Shown here: piece by piece, positions 1 through 10,165 of the stretch
How the letters are laid out: each line of letters opens with the position of its first letter
How positions within the stretch are numbered: the stretch's first letter is position 1
Source of the DNA: Gaertneriomyces semiglobifer
Taxonomy: Eukaryota > Chytridiomycota > Chytridiomycetes > Spizellomycetales > Spizellomycetaceae
NCBI GenBank assembly: GCA_025558075.1
Contig: JAHLKF010000006.1
Coordinates: forward strand, 806,001 to 870,000
Length of the DNA: 64,000 bases
Reading direction: 5' to 3'
The notes under the pieces: generated by a model
The model's database searches: none
What the model saw: only the letters and a program-made list of their open reading frames with translations
What the model was told of the DNA's origin: nothing
Program-made: the position numbers and the translations under genes

Positions 1-290
1 AATGCGTAGCCACTACCCTCTGATCTTTCTCCCCTTGACCTCAACCGGGTGCCTGGCCCCATTTCACCATCAGATCCAAACGATTCTGAACCATGCACGG
101 ACAAGCAGCACGGGAAGCTGGAAGGCCGCCCTTGACTCGCAGTATAATAACGAGATTATCCAGTCGTTTTCATTCGTTCGATGAGCCTTTGCTCAAGGAC
201 AGGACAACTACTCACCATATGCACATAGATCCTTTATACTCGGCCCAGGGTGCGACCGTGGACCGTAAACTCCCAAGTTCATCCGAGTGT
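1..290. other. Window edge, no supported gene
   Basis: This lies downstream of the minus-strand YqaJ-like gene. Only short overlapping reading frames are present, without recognisable domains, splice signals or a start context. It may hold the 3' UTR of that gene and unrelated spacer. I see nothing else in it. Confidence 0.4.
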
Positions 291-1597
291 TCATTGCTTC
301 GCCTCTACTGTTTTCTGCTTCTCATCATGGGCACCTGCGCTGATGGACTTATCCCCGACGAGTGCTTGCTTCTTAGGTCTCATGGATAAGGAACTAATAT
401 CTTTGGTGCTCATTAACAACATGAGCTCGTCATAGCTTTCCCTGAGTGTGGGCAAGATCTTGCGAAACCATGTTTCGTTTCTCATAGTATCGTGTATCGT
501 GTACGATGTTAACGCCCAGAAGCGTGGGTAACACCGCCCACTGAAATGTGTAGTGGTCGATGAAATCCATTCCTTCAAAAGAGAACTCTCATGTTGTATG
601 TGGTCGGGCGGGTATACCCACTTCTCCGACTGATCTTCTTCGACGCATTTCAGAAAGCATCCTTTGGCATAAACGCCATGACCGGGATCCAGAAAGTAGT
701 CCTCTAAGCTCGCATATTTGACAAAGTTGCACTTGAAAGTGGATCAGTTTAATGAATGAACAAGCCCATTTCCACGCGCAGTACTCACAGTAAGTATCTC
801 TGCCTTGGGCAGTTTCAGCACTTCCAACTGAATTTGCACTTGAATCCAATAGTGCAAGGGGGGTGGGCTATCGAGGATGATTTCCTTCGCTCGAAAAGGA
901 CATTTGATTTCAATAATGGTCCCGCTCTTTGGATCCACTGCGTCGACAGACGCTCCCAACCACTCTATCTCATCATGAACCAGCAATCCGAACTGTTCCA
1001 GTCGGCATTGATATTGCTGCTGATAGAAGGCTCGGGCAGCGTGTTCGAAGCTGCACTTGTGTGAGTTCATAATAGTGTTTCCCACATGCGGGCATCTAAG
1101 ATATGCATCAGCATCTTACCTGGAACCCCATCTCGTAGCTATGGTACCCGTGTTGCGCTTCCCCAAAACTTTCTTTTTCATTACAGCAGCCCGGGAGTGC
1201 CAGGGACTCGCCCACTTGGCATCGTAATCATGCAAGTTTGGATGAACATTATACTCCTGGTAATAATCTAGCATTACATCGGAAGTTCTAGTGAGAAAAG
1301 ACGCAACATCGGACGCCTGACGTTCAAATTGAGTTTTCTCTTGGTATATACCAGTACAAGACACTTACGTACCGTTATGAGAGTTCTTCGAAGTTGGTGC
1401 CAATCATTAGCTTTTTGTGTGATGTGAGATCTCGTTCGTAACTCTTCCAGACGAGCTTGCACCTGCGTAGCCTCGGCACTGTAGGACCGTCGCGGTTGCG
1501 GTAACTTCAACGGCCGGTGGTTCCGTCGCAGACATTGCATACACGAGATACGCATACGACCCTTTGCCGCCACCGTGCCAGTCCAGTTGAGAACCAT
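291..1597 (-). CDS. YqaJ-like PD-(D/E)XK exonuclease, four exons
   Basis: The YqaJ/lambda-exonuclease family digests DNA ends for recombination. Joining four exons (1373-1597, 1120-1337, 789-1095, 291-731) gives an open protein of about 395 residues, with GT-AG borders and matching phases. The nuclease core is in exons 2-3. It starts with TRWGSRCPHVGN and a Glu in SFEHAARAFY. The catalytic Asp follows in GASVDAVD, then the E-x-K of IIEIKCPF, and the family's Q-x-Q segment (YWIQVQIQLEV). The N-terminal 100 residues and the lysine-rich C-terminus match nothing I know. The start is the first in-frame ATG; an upstream exon is possible. No helicase, recombinase or virus gene lies beside it. Family members in eukaryotes are often virus- or element-derived, so this may be a domesticated nuclease (inference). 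The fold assignment is fairly sure and the role unknown. Confidence 0.75.
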
Positions 1598-1863
1598 TTC
1601 CGCCTCTCGGTGAACAGCCCAAGTCTCGAATGTTTTTGGGAAAACCCGTTGAACGCGTTTGGTGTCATAAATTTCCACGCTACTAATTAATGTGAAAAGT
1701 ATCACTTAATAGTTATAATGAAAGCGCTTGAAAGTTTCAGTATGTGATATGACACACGTCGTCCGAGGTTTCAAGATCACCGTTTTTACAACGGACGGCT
1801 GTGAAAGATCTACAAGTATCGTAGTAATAGTACCTGGTCAGCGATTCATATTCAGAGTTAATT

Positions 1864-4818
1864 ATGTCCTTTCAACTGTCCGCCAACTTGCTGAGTCATT
1901 CGCAAGATGTAAGTCTCGTTCAGTCTGAGCGTTGTCACATTTACCGGAAAGCTTATAGTATCTTTCCTTAGGTCAAGGCCACCGCTGCCATATCCGATGA
2001 CTTCCTTGTCACAGGCTCTCGCGACACATCCGTAATATGCTGGCGACGGATTGCACCCGACGCGTTCGAGCCTCATGGCACCTTCAGCGAGCATTCTCAC
2101 TTCGTGAACTCTATGGCGTGTATTCCAGCGACCCAGGATCATCCTAATGGTTGTACAGGGCCTAGCGTTCTTCGATTGTTTCAATCTCTGATGAATACCC
2201 TCTGAATAGGTCTTGTTGTGAGCGGCAGTTCGGATAAGACCATCCAAGTCTTCGACCCTTCTCACCCTGAAAAAGCGTTGTACACATTGCTTGGACATGA
2301 AAGTAACGTGTGCGCGCTCGCAGTCGCACCTAATTGCGATATTATCTCTGGCTCCTGGGACTAGTAGGTCTGCCTGCGTTTGGTCGCCTCCGCCCTTTTT
2401 CTCACTTTCAGTGATTCGACCTAGCACGGCGAAAGTATGGCGGAATTTCGAATGTATACATACTGTCAAACATGAGCACTCCGTTTGGGCCGCTCTTGGA
2501 TTGGAAGATGGCACCTTCCTGACTGGTACGTCCAGTGCGCCGATTATAAGATTGCTACCGCGTACCTTAACATCAACCGTAGCCTCTGCCGATAAAACCA
2601 TAAAATTGTGGAATGGTGACAAGTGTGTTAGAACATTTACAGGACACACTGATGCCGTCCGAGGACTAGCTTTGCTTCCAGGACAACGATTTGTGTCTTG
2701 TTCAAACGATGGGTAAGCTTTTAACCCGCCTACCGTGGGTCGAGAAGTAACGCTGATTCACGCCGACTTCTATCCGCTCAGCATACTTCGAATTTGGTCA
2801 TTGGATGGGAAGTGCTTACACGAGCTTGCGGGTCACACATCTTTTGTGTACTCGGTTTCCGTTCTTCCTACTGGAGAGATTGTCTCAAGCGGCGAGGATC
2901 GTACTGTGCGCGTGTGGAGAGGTGCGCGGCAAACTTGGCGATGGGACATCTGCATATAATAGACTAACCACACGCGTAGATGGGGAATGTATTCAAACGA
3001 TCATGCATCCATGCACATCAGTCTGGAGCGTGGCGGCCTTACCTAATGGTGATTTCGTGACAGGTTCAAGCGACGGCGTTGCGCGCGTATTTACTAGAAG
3101 TGGCGACCGTCTGGCTTCTGCTGAGGACCTCAAAGCCTACGAGGATTCATTGGCATCCCAGTCTATTCCATCGAGCCAGTTGGGTGACGTTGATAAGTCC
3201 AAGCTTCCATCCGCCGATCGCCTGGATCGGCCGGGCGATAAAGATGGCCAAGTGATCATGATTAATACCGGAAATGCAGTCGAAGCGCATCAGTGGAGTC
3301 AAGCGGAGTACAAGTGGACGTTGGTGGGACAAGTGGTTGACGCAGTTGGCTCATCTCGAAAAAGCACCTACGAAGGTCGGGACTATGATTTTGTTTTCGA
3401 CGTGGATCTCGGCGATAATGTGCCTTTAAAGTTACCGTATAATGCATCAGGTATGTAGAGACATGCTTATCTTGACTGAAAGTGATGTCTGCTGACTATT
3501 CCCGCGGCTAGACAATCCTTATAATGCAGCTCAAGAGTTCATCTGGAAACACGAGCTCAGCCAAGGATACTTGGACCAAATTGCGAAGTTCATCATTCAA
3601 AACGCTGGTGCAACGACTTTGGGCTCATCTACATCCGCGTCGGACCCGTTCACTGGTAGTGGCCGGTACATCCCGGGGGGCGCACCGCCTCCCTCTGCAC
3701 CCTCCAAGCCGAGAACCCCACCGGCTTCATCGTCCGTTCGGTATATTCCGCACGGCACTTACACTTCTTTCAAAGCGGCCAATCTCAACGCGATCTTGAC
3801 GAAGATTGTTCAGTTCAATGCTGACCTTGAAAAAGACATGGATTACGCGAGTATATCTCTTCAATCAGAGGAAGAAAATCATCTCGAAAACATTGTAAAG
3901 CAGCTGGAGAACCCCGGGTCTGTTGACAAAACGCTTTCCGAAAGCCATGTGCGAATACTCAGGAAAGTTGCTTTGGATTGGCCTGCTGAGCGACGGTTTC
4001 CCGGAGTAGATTTGATGCGGTTGGTCGTACTACACACTCCTTTGATACTGAAGGGTACGGACCTTGTCAAAGATCTGGATCAGATTGCCGATTTCTCCAG
4101 TATGCCGACAACGACAGTCGACAAAGTCCGAGAGACGAATGCTATGTTGGCATTACGTTTACTGGCTAACGTTTTCGCGCTTAGCGAAGGTCAGAACATG
4201 ATTTTCGCCAAAAGAAGCGAGGTATAGATCTTGTTTGCCTGCTAGCTCAGGAAGAATACCATAAATAATACTTCATCGACAGATATTCAACTTGATCAAG
4301 GTCGCTTTCCGTTACTCGCAGAACAAAAACTTTCGTACAGCTTTGGCGACAGTATTCCTAAAGTTGGTAGCATTCGATGTCTTTTGACCTGTGAGCAGCT
4401 GATCAACTATTGATCCTTGTAGTTTTGCCGTATTACTACGGGAACGCGCGGACGTAGCTTTGCGTGTTGAATTGATACAGTCGCTGGCTGAGGTAGGTAA
4501 TGGAACGCGGATTAGCAGCAGCGACATATTTTGATCAATTGTTTGCGCATAGATGATTCGCACTGAAACCGACGGTGAAAGCGAATTTCGTGCCATGGTG
4601 GCTTTGGGTACACTGGTAGGAGACGCATGTGATGTCAGAAAAGTGGGCGAAGGCTAATATGGTTTGATATTTAGATTCAGGGCGACGCGGATTGCTTGGA
4701 AGCAGCAAAGCTTATGGACGTTGGGTTGACTATAAGACGAGCACGAACCGTCACCGGCGAGACGGAGACGAAGTTGAAGGAAGTCGAGAAGGAATTGATA
4801 GGCATTTTGCGGCAATGA
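1864..4818 (+). CDS. DOA1: Ubiquitin-binding WD40-PFU-PUL protein (Doa1/Ufd3/PLAA)
   Basis: This is a Cdc48/p97 cofactor that binds ubiquitin and maintains free ubiquitin levels and ubiquitin-dependent sorting. The coding sequence starts MSFQLSANLLSHSQ and is split into about ten exons by introns of roughly 50-100 nt. The domains run in family order. First come WD40 repeats (GSRDTSVICW, SGSSDKTIQVF, GSWDYTAKVW, ASADKTIKLW, SNDG-ILRIW, SSGEDRTVRVW, TGSSDGVARVF). Next is a PFU domain around YDFVFDVDLGDNVPLKLPYN, spanning the intron at 3451-3511. A proline-rich linker and a C-terminal PUL armadillo domain follow, ending GILRQ. The start is 266 bp from the divergent YqaJ-like gene. All expected domains are present and nothing looks broken. 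Exact intron borders in the PUL part are my reading. Confidence 0.93.
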
Positions 4819-5087
4819 ATATAGTATCTTGTAAAATCTGTTTTTATTCACACGTTTCAATGCGGACAGAGCTTCTGCCAACCGCACCTTGACGGTGCAC
4901 TGGGTGGTCACATGGACGCCGTCCGACACGAAATTATCTCGTCACTGCGAGTTGGACACCCGATATTACAATTTCTACAGCACAAAGGCTCAATTACAAA
5001 AGGAGAATCTACAATGGGTGTACGTCCTTAATCAACCCAATACGTCCGTGATGATGCGAAAACTGACAACTATGACCACAATGACCA

Positions 5088-6601
5088 TCATGCTTGGTTC
5101 TCAAGTGGCGCCGGGCTCTCGACTGGTGATGCTTGGCTCTCGAGTGGTTCGATGCAAGCCATTGGGAAGGTACCTTTGCTGCCCGTACGAAGGTTCAAGC
5201 CTTTGCCCCAGCCTGTCAAGAGATACTGTGAGTTGAAGAACATGATAGCAACATTGTAATAAAGGTTGCTCCTTACCGTCATCGTACGAAGCCCAAACTT
5301 CCACAACATCGCCTTTGGTCAATTCCAATTCATCCATAAGTTGAGGTGTGTACTCGTATATGACGCGGAAGCGTTTTTGCGAAATAGGCACTGGAGGAGC
5401 GGCGCCGTTGGCTTGGGCCATCACTGGCGCCATCAGGCCAGGAGACATCTTGCGGTCGTATGCGTCACTCTGTAGCGCCTTGTAACGCTTCATGGCAAGG
5501 AAGCCACCACCAGCAAGAACGAGCCCAACAGCAGCTACGGAGCCTACGATCACGCCAGTCTTTGAACCAGCCTCCTGTCCTTCAACAGGCTGGACACCCG
5601 GTGTTTCGGCATTTGCCGAGTCGATTAACTTATTGATCTTTGAGTCAACACCTCCAGATGATGATTTGGGATTTCCGGGTGCATCAGAGCCAGAGGGTCG
5701 GGCGCTATTGATGGGAGAAAGCGGGCCGTGGCCTTCAGCAGTGGGTTGATTACCGGCGCTAGGTACGGCAGCTGTTGAAGACTTGCCACGGTGCTGGCAG
5801 CACAGTTCGTCCGGGTAGGCTGTACAGTATAGCTCGGCAGTCTTAGGGTCACCACCAAATCCGCATGACGTGTGGTCGTCCGCAACACCCCAGGTACAAG
5901 AGCCCTTGCCATCATCCTTTGCACTCCAGCCACTGATCATGCTTTTGCAAGACTCGGCTCCAGTGAGCGCATAAGATCTGCGATCTGAAACCTCGTCATA
6001 GATCTGCTGGGAAAAGTCTCCAAACTGTTGCGGACATACTTTGTCGTCGGTGATCATCTCGGTGACGGCGGCACCGTAGGACTCGCAGGCTTCTTCACAA
6101 ATTTTGGCGGGCTGCTTTTCAGGCTGCAGGTTGTTGTTGCAGCCCCGGGAGTACAGGAATATATCTGTTATGCAGGTGTATGTCCGGTAGTACTGAATTG
6201 GCTGGCCTTCGTAGCCGGTGCACTGCGCCCAGTTCTTCCACATGTGAGCCTGGTTGACACCACCAGATGTGACATTTCTTACGAGACGGTCCCAGCTATC
6301 GGCATCCGGGATGCGGCCGCTCAGGCCGTAGACCAAGGCGAGTTCTGTGGTGTTGATGTAGTAGCCCTGGTTGAATGGTGCGCATGACGTAGTGGATGTA
6401 ATAGGGATGCATTCCTATACGATTCGGAGAACAAGATTAGTTGATGAGTAGGCTATATTTCAGTGCAAGCACGCCACCACCGGTAGATGCTGCGCAACGG
6501 AATGAAGCACTTACCGAAGGTTGAGGTCTCGGCGCAGCTTGAGCTTCGCCAATAGCAAGCAGAGCTACCGCAGAGGCAGCAGCGATGGTCTTCCAAGACA
6601 T
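5088..6601 (-). CDS. Secreted-domain, single-TM, cytoplasmic SH3 protein
   Basis: A likely cell-surface receptor or scaffold of 449 residues in three exons (6515-6601, 5277-6414, 5088-5212). It starts with a clear signal peptide (MSWKTIAAASAVALLAIG). The ectodomain to about residue 230 is cysteine-rich and matches no domain I can name. A Ser/Pro/Gly-rich stalk leads to a membrane helix (VIVGSVAAVGLVLAGGGFLA) and a basic stop-transfer. A C-terminal SH3 domain follows (RVIYEYTPQLMDELELTKGD, then WGKGLNLRTGSKGTFP). The last intron splits the SH3 domain. Reading through that intron gives a false, longer frame that loses the SH3 C-terminal half. The protein shares its layout with the WSC-SH3 gene at 37-38 kb but has a different ectodomain. 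The ligand is unknown. SH3 partners are probably actin or cell-polarity proteins (inference). Confidence 0.85.
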
Positions 6602-7223
6602 GTTAAGTAGGCTTGCTTGGTGGAACAACACGGTTATGATAATAGATGTACAAAGGATACGCCGACCTCTAATGAGCAAGAGCAGAGGGGAGGTACTCGT
6701 GTGTGCCGCTAAGTATTTATGTACGCCTTCTATGCCAGCCTGGCTGGAGTAGTATGTGTATGGTAATGTGTGTTTCGACTCTCTACGCCGATGGATTGAA
6801 TGCAGCCTCTGAACTCTGCTCAATTTTGACTCCTTTCTTTCTCTTGCGTCCTGCTCCTTTAATCCCTTTTTACGTCCTGTCTTCGGCCAAAGGGCTGAGC
6901 GACCACAACGCTAAACTTTACTCGCCCGTTCTGTCTTAATCTTGGCTGGCTTCCTGATCCTTGAAATCCACCTTCGCTGCCGTCGCCCCTTGCGTTGCCC
7001 GTTCGCCAAAAGGAAATCAAAAGAATGGCAGCCTTGGCCGTGCGTCAAAGGCTGAGCTCCTTGGCTGGAGTTCTTATTGATCACAAGGGTGGACATCGGC
7101 GTAATCACATAACGCGCGATACACGCTGCAATGCAATGGGGAACGGAACCATAACAGAAGATGATACGGTAGAAAGAAAGATCGTTATACTACGTAGATG
7201 TACATTGCCCTAAATATTAACTC
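6602..7223. other. Intergenic: SH3 gene promoter and STI1 3' side
   Basis: The stretch separates two minus-strand genes. It contains the upstream region of the SH3 protein and the 3' flank of STI1. A pyrimidine-rich block (about 6829-6870) is visible. No reading frame here has domain support. Confidence 0.5.
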
Positions 7224-9213
7224 TTAACGCGGGCCTCCCATCTGGATGATTCCAGCATTGACGAGTGTACGGATCTTGGCAGCAACACTCGGGTTCTTCA
7301 TATGGCTAGAAAACAGAAACAAACACAAGTCATTCCATTAGTTACACGCGGACCATTGATCCCAAAACGCTCACAGTGTAAAAAAAACTCACTCTTGGAT
7401 GGCTCTTGGGTCCTCTTGCATTTGCTTCAATATACTCTGCATCACCGGATCACCCATGATCCTTTGCACCTCAGGGTCAGCCATCGCTGTTTGCAACAAT
7501 TCCTCCCGGTTGCCTGCGTTCTGCACCGCATTCAACCCCATGTAGCACTTGGCCTGTTGTTGCTGAATCTCTACCGCATGCTTTCCTTCCGTGTCCTTGT
7601 CACTCGCCGTCTGCAACATATCCAGTGCTTTCATGTAGTCGCGCTTGGCATGCAGAATACCAGCCTTGCGGATATATGCCTTGACAAAGTTTTCATCCAG
7701 TTTCAATGCTGCGTCGCAGTCTTTCTCAGCCTCCGGCAAAGCCATCAGCTTGATATACGCAGCGGCACGGTTGGAATAATTGCGCGGATCCGCGTCATTG
7801 CGCTTGATCGCCTCAGTGTAAAACTTGACAGATTCAGCATAGTTGGATTGCTTGAAAAGCTCATTACCCTTTTCACGCGCCTCCTCAGCGAGTTGCGGGT
7901 TCCGGTACGCTTCCTTCTCTCGCACCGCTCTGAGCCTCTCAGCTTCTTTGAGCTTGTTTAGGATGTCGGGAGTACGGTGCTCAGTGAGCGACTTCTGGTA
8001 GTATTTAATAGCATTGTCCAAATCATCCTTCTTGAGGTATGCATTCGCCATCCGGCCCAACGCCTTGGCAATGACCTTGTAATCAGCCCGCATGTCCCTC
8101 CCGGCGTCCACAGCTTGTTCGCATACTTTGATGCACTCATCAAAGCGGCCAGCTTCATACAGGGCAGCCGCCTTGTTAGTGAGAACAGGCAAATTGGTGT
8201 CGTCAAGTTCGAATGCTTTGTCGTAGTGTTGTAAAGCCTCATCAAATTTCCGGGCTTTGTAGGCTGCATTACCAAGGTCTTTTTCTTTGTCACTGTCCGC
8301 TCGCTTCTTCTTCTGTTCCGCCTCTTCTCCTGTGAGTTCAGGCTCGGGTTCTGCAGGCTTCGACGCCGCTGGTTTCCTCTGTTCCTCTTTCGGCGGAGAC
8401 GGGTTTTCATCGAACTGAGCTTGTGCTGCTTGTGCAGCCGCCGCAGCATCCTCGGCGTTCGTCGCTACTGTTGCGTCGACACCCATTGCAGCCATCATAA
8501 GCGTCATTACCCGCGGATCACGCATGTACATATTTATAGCTGACGGATTCGTTTGGATCTGATTGATGATTTGGATGATGTCTGGTTGAGAAAGAAGGTG
8601 TGCTGTTTTCGGATTCTTGGCAATTCGCGCTAGGCCTTCGGGACCAAAGATGTTACCAAATGGATCTACATTGAACCTGTGAGACACATCAACGACACAC
8701 TGTGCTCGACTGTGAGGCAACACTCACTTGCAGCCGTTGCGGCTTCCACTTCATCCAAGGACCTTTTCAAGGCTGCATTGTTGGGATCCACCTGCAAACC
8801 AGCTCTGTACGCATCTGCCGCCTGGTCCAGCTCTCCCAATCCGTGCAAGGCGGCCCCCTTGCGCGAGTATCCTCTTGGCCAATCGGGCTTCAGCTGCACC
8901 GTCTTCTCCGCATCCTCCAAGGCCTTTTCATACTGTTTCAAGCTCGCATAGGACGCAGATCTGTTGGGTAACCGTTAAGCCGTTAAAGCGCCAGGTGACA
9001 AGTGTATTTGATGACCCGAACCTGTTAGAGTACAAGACATGGTTTGTTGGGTCCAGCTCGGCAGCCTGTGTGAAGTACTTGATAGCGTCTTCAAATTGGC
9101 CTGCCGAGAAGGCCTGGTTACCTCGGGTTTTGTATTCTTCAGCCTAAAAACATACAAAGGTGAGCTTGTGCAACAGAGACCGCGAACAGGACACTATGCA
9201 CACTTACAGTCAT
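7224..9213 (-). CDS. STI1: Hsp70-Hsp90 organising co-chaperone STI1/HOP
   Basis: This cytosolic adaptor passes client proteins from Hsp70 to Hsp90. Spliced exons give the complete family layout. TPR1 (KTRGNQAFSAGQFEDAIKYF onward) is followed by DP1 (FGPEGLARIAKNPKTAHLLS), a charged linker (KKKRADSDKEKDLGNAAYK), TPR2A and TPR2B, and DP2 ending ARTLVNAGIIQMGGPR-like (MKNPSVAAKIRTLVNAGII). The carboxylate-clamp Lys/Arg/Asn positions look kept in each TPR set. The first coding exon appears to be only six bases (9208-9213, ATGACT), followed by GTAAGT. The protein then continues A-E-E-Y-K-T-R-G-N. The last exon supplies the C-terminal 27 residues. Nothing is missing compared with fungal orthologues. 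Confidence 0.96.
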
Positions 9214-10165
9214 TGCTTCTGCTCTTTCACTAACCGGTTCGGCAGGTAGCGAGTGCTAGTTCAGTCCGCTTACAGGGTGTATAGTGGGCGAGAGTTCTTA
9301 TAAGGATCTCGTCGCTGTTTGGAATTCTCGCTACAGTTCTCCAAAGTTCGATCGCCTACGCGCTGGGTTTAGGTTTGGTATATACCAGTTCATTGATAAC
9401 GTCACGCGTTATCGCTATCGTATTTGTGTCTCCAAACCCCAGCAGTAGTTCCCTCCACGCCAGACCCAGCAAGTCTTCCAAACCAACGAAACGGAGGGAA
9501 TCACCAGCGAAAGCGGCAACGCGTTTGGAGGAGGAGGAGGGTGCAGGCATTGCGCCTTTGAAGGACGAGTTGCCACTATAACCTTTGTAGGGAGCTCTGG
9601 GTGCACATCTTGCCAACGTCATTGAACATCATTGCAACGGGCGCCGTTGCGCTTTTACAGTCAAGTCTACTAAATAACGCTGGATCTGCCAACGCAGCTT
9701 CCACTGACAGGTAACTCAACCGACAGTTCTCATGAACAATGTTTAGTAGAGTGAGTCCGAGTGTACAATAGTTGCAAACCGTCCAATCGATTCGAGGCTG
9801 TCTACCAAAATGTGCTCCACCATTAGGGATCATCGCTCCGACGTCTGCACAGTTCTCTCCTGACCACGATTAAGCAATATCATTTCATCTCCTCCTAACT
9901 AATCAGTGCTTTTTAAGTGATTCTGTTCAAATCCAAGCGTTCATGTTCAAAGTGTTGGCTTTGTCGCGCCTGCGTCTCAAAAATCGGAAACACTTTGCTG
10001 TGCCCGGCAAGGCCGGAATCGGACCAGTGCACAAGATCGCTACTACGGCTGGACTTGCCATCTACTCATCCCAGGAAATGCACATGCAGTGCTACTAGCG
10101 CATAGGTTACTGCTTTCCATACGTACGCATTATCGACGCTTGTCCAAGGTGCGGTTGACCCAGAC
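9214..10165. other. Intergenic region, divergent promoters
   Basis: About 950 bases lie between the starts of STI1 (-) and the alcohol oxidase (+), so both promoters should be here. Short reading frames on both strands (for example 9356-9622 minus) have no recognisable domain and low-complexity serine or proline runs. The alcohol oxidase might start further upstream through an extra exon, but none is evident. Confidence 0.45.

Noticed and set aside
1858..2649. 263-codon minus-strand frame
   Set aside because: It is antisense to the WD40 exons of PLAA and contains no domain.
5101..6336. 411-residue frame of the SH3 protein taken as the whole gene
   Set aside because: It reads through the intron at 5213-5276 and ends in low-complexity sequence instead of the SH3 C-terminal half; splicing restores the domain and adds the signal peptide exon.
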